A stretch of 23,377 bases of DNA from an uncultured Erythrobacter sp. (lineage in GTDB: Bacteria > Pseudomonadota > Alphaproteobacteria > Sphingomonadales > Sphingomonadaceae): contig CAJXTZ010000038.1 of NCBI GenBank assembly GCA_913061345.1, positions 1-23,377 on the forward strand, given 5' to 3'. Of this stretch, positions 1-8,369 are shown piece after piece. Made by a program: the position numbers and the translations under genes. A model generated the notes under the pieces. It saw only the letters and a list, made by a program, of their open reading frames with translations. It did no database searches and was not told the DNA's origin. Every line of letters begins with the position of its first letter. Position 1 is the stretch's first letter.

Positions 1-1214
1 CCATTATTGGCGGTCTTGAGCAGGTTGCGGGCGAATACGAGCGCGACGGCGTGCCCGAGGACTGGGACCTTGAAGACATCCACATGACCACCGAGGCGCG
101 GCTGGCCGAACTGGTCGGGCCCGTGGCAGGGCGTCTGCACACGGCCCGCAGCCGCAACGACCAGGTGGCGACCGATTTCCGGCTGTGGACCAGGGAAGCG
201 ATGGACGAAGCGATTGCCGGGCTTGAGACGCTGCAACACGCGCTGGTGACGCGAGCGGGCGAACACGCCGATTCGATCATGCCCGGTTTCACCCATCTGC
301 AAACCGCGCAGCCCGTAACGCTGGGCCACCATCTCATGGCCTATTACGAGATGGCGGAACGCGATGTCTCCCGCTTCAAGGATGCGCGTGATCGATTGAA
401 CCAATGCCCGCTCGGCAGCGCCGCGCTGGCGGGAACGGGCTTTCCGATCGATCGCGAGATGACCGCGCAGGCGCTGGGTTTTGCGCAGCCAACGGCCAAC
501 AGCCTGGACGCGGTGTCGGACCGCGATTTTGCGTTGGATTACCTGACGGCAGCCAGCCAGTGCGCGCTGCATCTGTCGCGCCTGGCGGAGGAGTTCGTGA
601 TCTGGGCCAGCCAGCCCTTCGGCTTTGTGCGCATGCCCGATACGCTTTCGACCGGCTCTTCCATCATGCCGCAGAAGAAGAACCCCGATGCAGCAGAACT
701 GGTGCGCGGGCACGCCGGGCGGATCATCGGCTGCCAGACCGCACTGATGGTGACGATGAAAGGTCTGCCGCTCGCCTATTCCAAGGATATGCAGGACGAC
801 AAGCCGCCCGTATTCGAGGCCGCTGGCCTGCTGCGCCTGTGCCTTGCCGCGATGGCTGGCATGGTCGATGGCGCGGACTTCAAGACACAGCGCATGCTGC
901 AGGCGGCAGAGCTTGGCTATGCCACTGCCACCGATCTTGCCGACTGGCTTGTGCGTGAGGCGGACATTCCCTTTCGTGAGGCGCATCATATCACCGGGGC
1001 TGCGGTGAAACTGGCGGAAAAGAAAAGCGTTGCCCTGGATGAACTTTCCATTGAGGAACTCACGGCAATAGACACGCGGATCGACGACCGCGTTTACAAG
1101 GCCTTGTCTGTCGAGGCTTCGGTTGCCGCGCGCAATTCGCACGGTGGAACCGCTCCGGACGAGGTGCGAAAACGCGTGGCACAGGCGCGTGAGAAGCTGG
1201 GGATGAACACATGA
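1..1214 (+). CDS. argH: Argininosuccinate lyase, 5' end missing
   Basis: Cleaves argininosuccinate to arginine and fumarate, the last step of arginine synthesis, in the cytosol. The reading frame is open from the left edge (first full codon at 3), so this is the 3' part of the gene. About 403 residues are visible against a usual 455-470, so some 55 N-terminal residues lie outside the window; the GTG at 51 is an internal codon. Fumarase/aspartase superfamily hallmarks are present: [13 protein letters not shown] near the N-terminal edge, the [12 protein letters not shown] segment, and the signature [12 protein letters not shown] in the mobile catalytic loop (about positions 655-690). The C-terminal part has the usual [11 protein letters not shown] ending. 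The stop overlaps the ATG of the next gene (ATGA), so the two are probably translationally coupled. Identity is certain from the motifs. Confidence 0.97.
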   Translation, partial: IIGGLEQVAGEYERDGVPEDWDLEDIHMTTEARLAELVGPVAGRLHTARSRNDQVATDFRLWTREAMDEAIAGLETLQHALVTRAGEHADSIMPGFTHLQTAQPVTLGHHLMAYYEMAERDVSRFKDARDRLNQCPLGSAALAGTGFPIDREMTAQALGFAQPTANSLDAVSDRDFALDYLTAASQCALHLSRLAEEFVIWASQPFGFVRMPDTLSTGSSIMPQKKNPDAAELVRGHAGRIIGCQTALMVTMKGLPLAYSKDMQDDKPPVFEAAGLLRLCLAAMAGMVDGADFKTQRMLQAAELGYATATDLADWLVREADIPFREAHHITGAAVKLAEKKSVALDELSIEELTAIDTRIDDRVYKALSVEASVAARNSHGGTAPDEVRKRVAQAREKLGMNT

Positions 1215-1447
1215 AACGCGTCCTTATCACTCTGCCGTTGCTGCTTGGCGCTTGCGCCCAGACCGCCGATCTCGAGCCTGCGGCGGGCGAAACCCTGCCG
1301 CCTGCGCCTTATGGGGCGGGGCAACCACTTGAAGCCGAAGAGTTGCTCGAACTCGATCCGCAGGCCGCGCCCGAACGCAGCGTGGAATTGCGGCGCGAGA
1401 GCGAAGAGCGCGAGGACGATCCCTTCGACCTCCCGCCCCAAATTTGA
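1211..1447 (+). CDS. Small lipoprotein at the LptM position
   Basis: A 78-residue protein with a lipoprotein signal peptide: basic Lys2-Arg3, a hydrophobic stretch at residues 4-12 and a lipobox LGAC with Cys15 as the expected lipidation site. The mature part (residues 15-78) is acidic and proline-rich and ends in DDPFDLPP; it has no membrane segment. The ATG overlaps the argH stop by 4 bases, and lysA begins 14 bases downstream. A small lipoprotein beside lysA in proteobacteria is usually LptM (YifL), which assists assembly of the LptDE lipopolysaccharide translocon. The canonical CGxKGPLYxP segment after the lipid Cys is not seen here, so the LptM assignment rests on position and lipobox only. 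No gene symbol is given for that reason. Confidence 0.8.
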   Translation: MKRVLITLPLLLGACAQTADLEPAAGETLPPAPYGAGQPLEAEELLELDPQAAPERSVELRRESEEREDDPFDLPPQI

Positions 1448-1461
1448 TTGGACCCAGGTAA

Positions 1462-2730
1462 TTGGATTTTTTCCAGCTGAAGAACGGCGAATTGCACGCC
1501 GAGGACGTACCGCTTTCGCGCATTGCGCAAGAGGTGGGGACGCCCGTCTACGTCTATTCCCGCGCGACCTTTGAACGCCACGCTCGCGTGTTTCGCGATG
1601 CCTTGAACGGACTGGAACAGGCACCGCACATCGCCTTCGCGGTCAAATCGAACCCTAACATCGCAGTGCTTCGCCTGCTGAGCCGCGAAGGGTATGGTGC
1701 GGACGTGGTCTCAGGCGGAGAGATGGCGCGCGCGCTGATGGCGGGAATGCCTGCGAAAGATATCGTCTTTTCGGGCGTGGGCAAGACGCAGGCCGAGCTT
1801 GTGCAGGGTCTGGATGCGGGAATCGGTCAGTTCAACATCGAATCGAGCGAGGAAGGCCGTGAGCTTGCCGATCTGGCGAAAAGCCGGGGCCAGCAGGCGA
1901 ATGCCACCTTGCGCATCAATCCCGACGTCGATGCAAGAACACACGAGAAAATCTCTACCGGCAAGGCGGAGAACAAGTTCGGCATACCGCTGATCCGTGC
2001 GCGCGAGGTGTTTGGCGAACTGGCCGCGCTGGACGGACTGAACCTGCGCGGCGTGGCCGTGCACATCGGCAGCCAGCTGCTTGAACTTGAACCGCTGGAA
2101 ACCGCCTTTGGCAAGGTCGGCGCACTGGTAAGCGAACTGCGCGACGACGGGCACACAATCACCCATGTCGATCTGGGCGGCGGTCTTGGCGTTCCATACA
2201 AGGTTGGCGAAACACCGCCTTCTCCTGCGGAATATGGTGCGATGGTAGCGCGCGTGACGAAGGGCTGGGGCGTTCACCTGACATTCGAGCCGGGCCGCGT
2301 GATCGCGGGCAATGCAGGCGTATTGCTGACCCGCGTGGTACGCGTAAAGCGCGGGGGCAACGGGCCGCCGTTCATGATCGTCGATGCCGCCATGAACGAT
2401 CTTGCGCGTCCCGCGCTTTATGGCGCGTGGCACGATTTCGACGCGGTGCGTCCGACGGGAGAGCGCATGACCGCCAATATCGTCGGTCCTATCTGCGAAA
2501 CCGGCGACACCTTTGCGCGTGACCGCGAGTGCGATGCCATGCAATCGGGCGATCTGGCCGTATTCCGCACTGCCGGAGCCTATGGCGCGACAATGGCCAG
2601 CAGCTACAACTCGCGCGGTTTCGTGCCTGAAGTGATGGTGGACGGTGATCAATACGCTGTGGTTGCCGATCGCATTCCCGCCCATGCCATCATGGATGCG
2701 GAACGGGTGCCCGATTTCCTGAAGGACTGA
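1462..2730 (+). CDS. lysA: Diaminopimelate decarboxylase
   Basis: PLP enzyme that decarboxylates meso-diaminopimelate to L-lysine, the last step of lysine synthesis. It is 422 residues, normal for the family. The alanine-racemase-like barrel shows the PLP lysine in FAVKSNPN (Lys62), then NKFG, HIGSQ, the glycine-rich GGGLGVPY phosphate-binding motif and EPGRVIAGNAG. The C-terminal beta domain carries GPICETGD (Cys345, which reaches the partner active site) and GAYGATMASSYNSR. The start is TTG at 1462; it gives the expected N-terminus leading into LHAEDVPL and TPVYVY, and no ATG lies nearby. Its stop shares one base with the next ATG (TGATG). It is transcribed with argH and the lipoprotein gene. 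Confidence 0.96.
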   Translation: MDFFQLKNGELHAEDVPLSRIAQEVGTPVYVYSRATFERHARVFRDALNGLEQAPHIAFAVKSNPNIAVLRLLSREGYGADVVSGGEMARALMAGMPAKDIVFSGVGKTQAELVQGLDAGIGQFNIESSEEGRELADLAKSRGQQANATLRINPDVDARTHEKISTGKAENKFGIPLIRAREVFGELAALDGLNLRGVAVHIGSQLLELEPLETAFGKVGALVSELRDDGHTITHVDLGGGLGVPYKVGETPPSPAEYGAMVARVTKGWGVHLTFEPGRVIAGNAGVLLTRVVRVKRGGNGPPFMIVDAAMNDLARPALYGAWHDFDAVRPTGERMTANIVGPICETGDTFARDRECDAMQSGDLAVFRTAGAYGATMASSYNSRGFVPEVMVDGDQYAVVADRIPAHAIMDAERVPDFLKD

Positions 2731-3509
2731 TGCGCTCGCTACCGCTCTTTCACCGCATCGCCGGACAACCGGTTATCGTGCTGGGGGAGGGCGAGATGGC
2801 CGAACCCAAGCGCCGCCTTGTCGAACGCGCGGGTGGCCGCGTCGTTACCGATATGCAGGAAGGCGTGGACGAAGGCGCGCGGCTTGCCTTCGTGGCGCAT
2901 GACGATGCAAGAATGTGCGAGGGCGATGCCATTCGCCTGCGCTGTGCGGGCTTGCTGGTGAACGTGGTGGATCGACCGGACCTGTGCGATTTCACCACGC
3001 CCAGCCTGCTGGAGCGCGACCCGGTGCTGATCGCCGTGGGCACCAGCGGTGCTTCCGCTGGCCTCGCAAAGCAAGTGCGGCTGCGACTGGAAAAATTGCT
3101 GCCCGCCGATCTCGGCGCTCTGGCCGAAAAGCTCTCGGCCATGCGCGGCGCCATCAAGGCGCGCTTCCCCGAAATGGGCGAGCGCCGCCGCGCGCTGGAT
3201 GCGGCATTGGGCGAGGGCGGCCCGCTCGATCCCCTGTCTCCCGGCGGGGCGGACCGTTTGAAGGCATGGCTCGAAGGCGCGCAGGATGAGAGCGCCGACG
3301 CCAGCGTCACTTTCACGCTTCACAGCGACGACCCGGAAGACCTTACTATCCGGCAGTCCCGAATGTTGGGCAGCGCCGACGCAGTGATTGCCGACGCGGC
3401 CATCCCACCGGCGATCCTGGATCGGGCACGGGCAGATGCGCAGCGGCTCACCTTGCCGCACGATGGCCCCCTGCCGCCCGGTCTGATCGTCATCATCGAA
3501 CGTGTCTGA
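2730..3509 (+). CDS. Precorrin-2 dehydrogenase (siroheme synthase N-terminal type) with degenerate tail
   Basis: NAD-dependent oxidation of precorrin-2 to sirohydrochlorin, and probably iron insertion, giving siroheme for sulfite and nitrite reductases. Of 259 residues, 1-125 form the CysG N-terminal Rossmann domain. It has PVIVLGEGEMAEPKRRL (a variant of the usual GGGxVAxRK nucleotide loop), then VNVVDRPDLCDFTTP with Asp81 at the position of the conserved catalytic aspartate, and GASAGLAKQVRLRLE. Residues 126-180 match the dimerisation helices. Residues 191-242 resemble the beginning of a uroporphyrinogen methyltransferase (SUMT) domain, with DDPEDLTIRQSRMLGSADAVI, but the GAGPGDP motif and the rest of that domain are absent. 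It is translationally coupled to lysA through TGATG. No sulfite reductase gene is adjacent. Confidence 0.88.
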   Translation: MRSLPLFHRIAGQPVIVLGEGEMAEPKRRLVERAGGRVVTDMQEGVDEGARLAFVAHDDARMCEGDAIRLRCAGLLVNVVDRPDLCDFTTPSLLERDPVLIAVGTSGASAGLAKQVRLRLEKLLPADLGALAEKLSAMRGAIKARFPEMGERRRALDAALGEGGPLDPLSPGGADRLKAWLEGAQDESADASVTFTLHSDDPEDLTIRQSRMLGSADAVIADAAIPPAILDRARADAQRLTLPHDGPLPPGLIVIIERV

Positions 3510-3551
3510 TCGTGGTGGAAGCGAACCGGGGACGGAACCTGGCCGCGATCT
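3508..3551. terminator. Possible bidirectional terminator between converging operons
   Basis: The 40-bp gap between the convergent siroheme gene and ruvX is framed by GATCGTGG (3508-3515) and CCGCGATC (3543-3550), which can form an 8-bp stem with one G-T wobble. The 27-nt loop is long and there is no clear T run on either side, so the call is weak. Confidence 0.25.
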
Positions 3552-4047
3552 AGAACAATCCGCCCGCCAGCCGGTCTATTGCGCCTTGCAGGATGACGGC
3601 GGCGGCATGGCTGTCGATGCGTTCGGCGCGCTTCTTGCGGCTGGTGTCGGTGGCGATCATGTCGCGCTCTGCCGCGGTGGTGGACCAGCGCTCGTCCCAC
3701 AGCAATACCGGCAGGCCCAGGCCGGTTTCGGCTGCTGCAAGATTGCGAGCAAAAGCGCGGCTTGCCTGCACACGAGGGCCAGCGCTGCCATCCATATTCA
3801 ACGGCAGGCCGATCACCAAACCCGCCACCCTCCGTGCGCTGCAGATTTCCTGCAAGGCGGCCCTGTCCCGGGTGAACTTGCCTTTGGGGAGGGTCTTGGC
3901 GGCAGTGGCGAAATTCCACCCCGCGTCGCACAGCGCGGTGCCGATGGTCTTGGTGCCGAGGTCCAGCCCTAGCAATGCCCCGCCATCGGGCAGGGCATCG
4001 CGGAATATGGCGGCGTCCTCCGTTACGAGGCTGGCGTCGGTTGCCAC
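3550..4047 (-). CDS. ruvX: RuvX/YqgF family pre-16S rRNA nuclease
   Basis: RNase H-fold nuclease of the YqgF family. Members process the 5' end of 16S rRNA precursor in E. coli and were earlier described as Holliday-junction resolvases. It is 165 residues. Motifs in order: [12 protein letters not shown] with catalytic Asp29, [26 protein letters not shown] with the acidic glutamate, and [13 protein letters not shown] with the final aspartate. The start is GTG at 4047; no ATG or better start precedes the first beta strand. The first 25 bases overlap the end of the DUF3089 gene. It is the last gene of the long minus-strand operon and converges with the siroheme gene. It has about 20 residues more at the N-terminus than short bacterial forms. 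Confidence 0.92.
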   Translation of the reverse strand: MATDASLVTEDAAIFRDALPDGGALLGLDLGTKTIGTALCDAGWNFATAAKTLPKGKFTRDRAALQEICSARRVAGLVIGLPLNMDGSAGPRVQASRAFARNLAAAETGLGLPVLLWDERWSTTAAERDMIATDTSRKKRAERIDSHAAAVILQGAIDRLAGGLF

Positions 4048-5171
4048 TGGCGCACCCTGCGGACGACGTCCTGCTGCAAATTACGCCAGAACAGCGGAAT
4101 GTCGTAGACGTGATAGTTGTTGCCGGGCAGCACGTACTGGCCAAGTTCCGGCGGATGGCCAATCAGCAGAATACCGGAATCGGGATCGCATCGCGCTGGA
4201 ACGGAACCTGCCACCAGTTCGCCGCTGGCAAGATTATCCTCTGGCACCAGAGTGCCAAGGTTGTCCGACGCATCAGCTTCACCATTCAGCGTGCCGGTGA
4301 CAGGGTTCACGCACAGGATCGGTGTGCCGCCGCGCACTTCACCATCGATACCGGGAGTATCGCCATATAATCGCAAGTACTGGCCGGGATCGGCAGGTTC
4401 GGCAAAGCTGGCCCAGCTTACGACACATCTGCCCTGCTGCGCGGTGGCGCAGGCAGGGAGGCCGAGGGCCGGAAGATCGGTCTGAACAGAGATGGGGATA
4501 CCGATCGGATAGGCCACGGCGACCCGGTCCATCAGGTCGGTACCTTTCAGCTTGTCAGTCAGCAGACGGACCACGTGGTACCCGCCCTGGCTGTGTCCGG
4601 CGATGACGATAGGCATGTCTTCGGGAACACTGTCGACGAAGAAATCGAAGGCTGTCTCGATATCGGCATAGGCTGCATCCAGCGCGCGTCCGGCCTCCGG
4701 CGCATCGGTAAGGAATGCGCCGTAAGTTGCCTGGCGATAGCGCGGAACCCAGATTTCGCTCGCCTGGTTAAAGGCGCTGGCCATGCCGCGCACCATCAAC
4801 CTTGCGCGGGTTTGCGATTCCTCGTGATCCAGCGGGGCATTCCACGCATCATTGTCGAGGAAACTGGTCGGGTGGACGAAGAAAACGGCAAACGGCGGCG
4901 TGTTCGCGGCATCCGCCGCTTCCGGTGCCGGGGCTGAACCTTCTGCGGCGGCGGGTTGCCAGCGGGCAGGATCGTTCACGCCCTTGCCGGGGCGGCTGAA
5001 CCACATGGCCGGGTCCTGATAGGCGTTGTCGTCCAGCGCTGCCTGTTCGACAAATTCGACATCGGGCACAAGCGCCAGCTCGGTCAGCTCATCTGCATAA
5101 AAGCGCAGCACGAACAGCACCACCAGCGCCAGCAGGATGAGAAATACGATCGTATAGAGGAATTTACGCAG
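4023..5171 (-). CDS. DUF3089 alpha/beta hydrolase, probable CTG start
   Basis: Membrane-anchored alpha/beta hydrolase of the DUF3089 family; substrate unknown. The nucleophile elbow is [12 protein letters not shown] (serine 194 counted from the CTG). Upstream it has the family block [19 protein letters not shown], and near the C-terminus [16 protein letters not shown], which supplies a histidine. The frame has no ATG. The GTG at 5123 would cut through a hydrophobic stretch. The CTG at 5171 preserves a complete N-terminal anchor ([20 protein letters not shown]) and has GGAGAG upstream, with 7 nt between GGAG and the CTG, so I place the start there; the start is inferred. This gives 382 residues, overlapping the permease end by 8 bases and ruvX by 25 bases. 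It is part of the pyrE-to-ruvX operon. The catalytic aspartate was not assigned. Confidence 0.85.
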   Translation of the reverse strand: MRKFLYTIVFLILLALVVLFVLRFYADELTELALVPDVEFVEQAALDDNAYQDPAMWFSRPGKGVNDPARWQPAAAEGSAPAPEAADAANTPPFAVFFVHPTSFLDNDAWNAPLDHEESQTRARLMVRGMASAFNQASEIWVPRYRQATYGAFLTDAPEAGRALDAAYADIETAFDFFVDSVPEDMPIVIAGHSQGGYHVVRLLTDKLKGTDLMDRVAVAYPIGIPISVQTDLPALGLPACATAQQGRCVVSWASFAEPADPGQYLRLYGDTPGIDGEVRGGTPILCVNPVTGTLNGEADASDNLGTLVPEDNLASGELVAGSVPARCDPDSGILLIGHPPELGQYVLPGNNYHVYDIPLFWRNLQQDVVRRVRQWQPTPAS

Positions 5172-6312
5172 GATTGCTCTCCATCACATGCGTGTCACCA
5201 GCTGCTCTTGCAGCGGCATCGATTTCGTTTGCGTCCTCGTTGTCCTTGGCCTTCGCACGTTCCTCCAGCGCCACCTTGATCATCGCCAGTAGCGGATCGG
5301 CGAGGAACAGGCCAAGGATGCCGAACAATATGCCCATGATGAGCTGCATGGCCAGCACCAGTGCAGGGGCAAGGTCAACCGTCTTGCGGGCGATCATCGG
5401 AATGACGAAGTAGCCATCGATATTCTGCACCGCGAAATAGACGATGATGGTGTAGATGCCCATCTGCGCTCCGCCTGAAAAGCCCACCAGCACCATCAGC
5501 ACGCCGGAAATCAGTGCGCCGATGTTGGGCACGAAGGCCAGCAGTCCGGTGAGAATGGCCAGCAGGGCTGCCATCGGGATGGTGTCCCCCGTTACCAGGC
5601 CATAGCCGAGCAGCATGATGTAGGTGAACACACCTTCGAACACCATGCCTACAAGCCGCCCGAACATCAGGCGGCGCATGGTGTAGCCCATGTTGCTGGC
5701 GGTTGTGTAAAATTCTTCCCGGCGGCCCTTGGGCAGCATCCACGCCACGCCGCGTTCGTACAGTCGTGGCTCGATAACAACGTAAATGCCGATAATGACA
5801 ATCAGGACCAACGTGGTCACTCCGCCCAGCAGACCGCCCAGCGCGCGGGTGACGGTGCCAAACCCGCTGGCGGCCTGGCTTGCCATGGCCTGCACCGTGT
5901 CCATGCTGATCTGAAAGCCCTGTTCGCGCATCCAGCCAAACAGTGCGCGGGCTTGCTCTTCCACGATGGTTGGAAATGCAGCCGCCTGTTGCGAAATCTG
6001 CGATCCGGCAAACATCGACAGCCAGACCAGGAAAGCGACGGCGCCCGCCAGCACGATGGCGATCCGCAAGCCGCGATTGATTGGCAAGACCCGGCCCAGC
6101 AGCCGGGCGCCGCCATCCACCAGCGTGGCAAACACCATCGCGCCAAAGATCACCAGCAGGCTTTGCGAGATGTATACGGCCAGCACCACAAGACCCACGA
6201 CGGTGGTCCAGGTGAGGGCGCGCCACGCCTCGAAACGCAGTTCCGGCGAGGAGATGCGCGTAGGGCTGGCGCCCATTTGCCTATCGCTATTGGGCCCAAC
6301 CGGATCGCTCAT
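5164..6312 (-). CDS. AI-2E family (PerM/YdiK-type) permease
   Basis: Integral inner-membrane protein of the AI-2E transporter family (UPF0118, PerM); 382 residues. After a hydrophilic N-terminus (1-30) there are two hydrophobic helices (about 33-55 and 82-102). A helical periplasmic region follows, then the family block GGVTTLVLIVIIGIYVVIEP and a C-terminal bundle containing AILTGLLAFVPNIGALISG and GILFGILGLFLADPLLA. The last 40 residues are charged. Members have been linked to autoinducer-2, sodium-proton exchange or small-molecule export, and sequence alone does not decide which. Its ATG overlaps the lepB stop (ATGA), so its synthesis is coupled to signal peptidase. The family is clear; the substrate is not. 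Confidence 0.9.
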   Translation of the reverse strand: MSDPVGPNSDRQMGASPTRISSPELRFEAWRALTWTTVVGLVVLAVYISQSLLVIFGAMVFATLVDGGARLLGRVLPINRGLRIAIVLAGAVAFLVWLSMFAGSQISQQAAAFPTIVEEQARALFGWMREQGFQISMDTVQAMASQAASGFGTVTRALGGLLGGVTTLVLIVIIGIYVVIEPRLYERGVAWMLPKGRREEFYTTASNMGYTMRRLMFGRLVGMVFEGVFTYIMLLGYGLVTGDTIPMAALLAILTGLLAFVPNIGALISGVLMVLVGFSGGAQMGIYTIIVYFAVQNIDGYFVIPMIARKTVDLAPALVLAMQLIMGILFGILGLFLADPLLAMIKVALEERAKAKDNEDANEIDAAARAAGDTHVMESNPA

Positions 6313-7163
6313 GTGCCTTGTTCCCCTCGCAGTTCAGGACGTAGACTGGTCCAGGCGCGCTCTCCGCGCAAGGCCGGCCACCAGGATATCGGATTCCACG
6401 AGGCGAGTCCGTCGAGGGAGAAGGTGATTATTTCGGCCCTTCCGCCAACGTCCTCCAGCGGCACCGGCCCGCCAAGCCCGCTTTCGTAGGAAGAAGCACG
6501 GCTGTCTGCCGAATGGTCGCGATTGTCGCCCATCAAGAAGACATGTCCATCGGGAATGGTGATTTGAGCCATGTCGTCCAGCGCCTGATCCTTGTAGTCG
6601 ATAATAAGGTAACTCGCGCCATTGGGAAGCGTTTCGCGATAGGTTGGTGGCTCGTAAACGCGGGTTCCGTCCTCCAGTGTCACTAGATAGGGCTGGAAGG
6701 CAGAAAGGCATTCGATGTCATAGCCGCAGATATTGTCGTTCTCGGCAGGGATGCGCACGGGCGGTTCCACCTCCTGCTCGACAGGTTCGCCGTTCAGGAT
6801 GATCTGTCCGTCCACCAGCGCGATCGTATCGCCCGGTAGTGCGATCACCCGCTTGATGTAATCTTCCGCCTTTTCGGGCGGGACGGCGATCACGATGTCG
6901 CCATATTCCGGAGTGCCAGGGGCCACGCGCCAGTCACCGCGCGGCAGGACATGAAAACTGGCCGAGACCCAGCTCCAACCGTAGGGATACTTGCTCACCA
7001 CAAGCCGATCTCCCACCATCAGGTTGGGCACCATGCTGATACTGGGAATATAGAACGGCTTGGCCACGAAGGTGTGGAAAGCGAGCACGGCGAGCAGCAT
7101 CAGGGCAAGGCCGCGAAGTTCCGCTAGCCAATCGATCGGCTTCTTCGGTTTTGGGTCGCTCAT
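6309..7163 (-). CDS. lepB: Signal peptidase I
   Basis: Inner-membrane serine protease (S26A) that removes signal peptides from exported proteins. I take ATG at 7163, giving MSDPKPKKPIDW and 284 residues; the frame extends to 7220, but that would overlap acpS by 46 bases. The anchor is at residues 19-34. Box B is FYIPSISMVPNL with nucleophile Ser43 (isoleucine replaces the usual glycine before the Ser). VSKYPYG follows, then the general-base lysine in DYIKRVIALPGD (Lys104), and box E MGDNRDHSADSR. Cys146 and Cys152 are spaced like the disulfide pair I recall in E. coli LepB. The gene starts 11 bases after acpS, in the common alphaproteobacterial order pdxJ-acpS-lepB. The usual next genes, rnc and era, are not here. 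Confidence 0.95.
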   Translation of the reverse strand: MSDPKPKKPIDWLAELRGLALMLLAVLAFHTFVAKPFYIPSISMVPNLMVGDRLVVSKYPYGWSWVSASFHVLPRGDWRVAPGTPEYGDIVIAVPPEKAEDYIKRVIALPGDTIALVDGQIILNGEPVEQEVEPPVRIPAENDNICGYDIECLSAFQPYLVTLEDGTRVYEPPTYRETLPNGASYLIIDYKDQALDDMAQITIPDGHVFLMGDNRDHSADSRASSYESGLGGPVPLEDVGGRAEIITFSLDGLASWNPISWWPALRGERAWTSLRPELRGEQGT

Positions 7164-7174
7164 GGCGGGAGGAA

Positions 7175-7579
7175 TCAGGCTTTCGGATGGGCTTCGATTA
7201 TCACGAACGCCTGCGCCCATGGATGATCGTCGGTGAGGGTGAGATGAATGAAAACCAGGTGGCCTGCGGGCGTGAGTTCTTCGACCCGCGCCGCCGCTCC
7301 GCCAGCAAGGGCCAGTGTGGGCGCACCGCTGGGGGCGTTGACGACGCCGATGTCCTTCATGAACACACCGCGTTTGAATCCGGTGCCCACGGCCTTGCTG
7401 AAAGCCTCTTTCGCGGCAAACCGCTTGGCATAGGTGCCCGCCTGCGTGTGCGGACGCCGCGCAGCCTTGGCATTTTCCACATCGGTGAAGACGCGATTGG
7501 TGAACCGCTCACCAAAGCGGTCGAGCGAGTTCTGGATGCGCTCGATATTGCACAGGTCGGAGCCGAGACCGATGATCAT
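7175..7579 (-). CDS. acpS: Holo-[acyl-carrier-protein] synthase
   Basis: Transfers 4'-phosphopantetheine from CoA to a serine of acyl carrier protein, activating fatty-acid synthesis; cytosolic trimer. Starting at ATG 7579 gives 134 residues beginning [15 protein letters not shown], the standard N-terminus with the metal-binding aspartate. An earlier in-frame start at 7603 adds eight residues with no family match. The second signature, [18 protein letters not shown], contains the metal-binding glutamate and the CoA-contacting lysine. A G-rich stretch just upstream may act as a ribosome binding site. The gap from the pdxJ stop is 25 bases and to lepB 11 bases. Length and motifs are normal for the family. 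Confidence 0.95.
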   Translation of the reverse strand: MIIGLGSDLCNIERIQNSLDRFGERFTNRVFTDVENAKAARRPHTQAGTYAKRFAAKEAFSKAVGTGFKRGVFMKDIGVVNAPSGAPTLALAGGAAARVEELTPAGHLVFIHLTLTDDHPWAQAFVIIEAHPKA

Positions 7580-7604
7580 CGCGCCCACCCCATCTCGCCC
7601 CACC

Positions 7605-8333
7605 TCATCGTGCGTGATCCATCAGTTCGCGCATCTTCAGTACGGCAGGTTCCAGCCCGCAGAAAATCGCTTCGCCGATCAGGTAATGGCCGATGTTCAG
7701 TTCCGCCAGTTGCGGAATGGCGGCGACGGGCTGCACGTTCTCGTATGTAAGGCCGTGGCCCGCATGGGGTTCGATGCCGTTTTTGGCGGCAAGCGCTGAC
7801 ATGTCGGCCAGTTGCTTCAGAATTTGCGCGCGCTCCTCGCCCTCGGCATGGGCGTATGCACCGGTGTGAAATTCCACCACCGGTGCGCCAAGTTGCAATG
7901 CTGCATCCAGTTGCCGCTCTGTCGCTTCGATAAACAGGCTGACGCGGATGCCTGCATCCTTCAGGCGGCTGACGATGGGTTGCAACTGGTTGTGCTTGCC
8001 TGCTGCATCCAGTCCGCCCTCGGTCGTGCGCTCCTCGCGTTTTTCCGGCACGATGCAGGCAGCGTGCGGTTTATGGGCGAGGGCGATGGCCAGCATTTCT
8101 TCGGTTGCGGCCATTTCCAGGTTCAGCGGGAGGTCGGTCGCATCCTGGATGCGGCGCAGGTCTTCATCGCGAATATGGCGACGATCTTCGCGCAGATGAG
8201 CGGTGATACCATCGCCGCCGCAGCGCGCCACGATTTCAGCCGCGCGCACGGGATCGGGGTGATCGCCGCCGCGCGCGTTGCGGATGGTGGCCACGTGATC
8301 GATGTTGACGCCAAGGCGGAGAGGAGTGGTCAT
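7605..8333 (-). CDS. pdxJ: Pyridoxine 5'-phosphate synthase
   Basis: Condenses 1-deoxyxylulose 5-phosphate with 3-amino-2-oxopropyl phosphate to make pyridoxine 5'-phosphate, the end of the DXP-dependent vitamin B6 route. With ATG at 8333 the product is 242 residues, the family norm; an upstream in-frame start at 8354 adds seven unsupported residues. The TIM barrel carries [30 protein letters not shown], the NLEMAAT segment, VEFHTGAYA and [12 protein letters not shown], which include the phosphate-binding and catalytic residues. It lies 36 bases after the serine hydrolase gene and directly before acpS. No PLP-related gene is adjacent; operon membership is conserved rather than pathway-linked. 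Confidence 0.96.
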   Translation of the reverse strand: MTTPLRLGVNIDHVATIRNARGGDHPDPVRAAEIVARCGGDGITAHLREDRRHIRDEDLRRIQDATDLPLNLEMAATEEMLAIALAHKPHAACIVPEKREERTTEGGLDAAGKHNQLQPIVSRLKDAGIRVSLFIEATERQLDAALQLGAPVVEFHTGAYAHAEGEERAQILKQLADMSALAAKNGIEPHAGHGLTYENVQPVAAIPQLAELNIGHYLIGEAIFCGLEPAVLKMRELMDHAR

Positions 8334-8369
8334 TGCAAATGCGCCTCTAGTCAAACGGATCGGGTAATT

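Noticed and set aside
1711..2685. Long minus-strand open frame opposite lysA (324 codons)
   Set aside because: It is antisense to a well-conserved gene and reflects the high third-position GC of lysA; the product is His/Arg/Ala-rich with no family features.
3320..4162. Minus-strand open frame overlapping ruvX and the siroheme gene end
   Set aside because: Out of frame with ruvX, whose catalytic motifs are intact; arginine-rich shadow.
5953..6489. Plus-strand open frame opposite the permease and lepB
   Set aside because: It runs across the junction of two overlapping real genes and has no ribosome binding site or family match.
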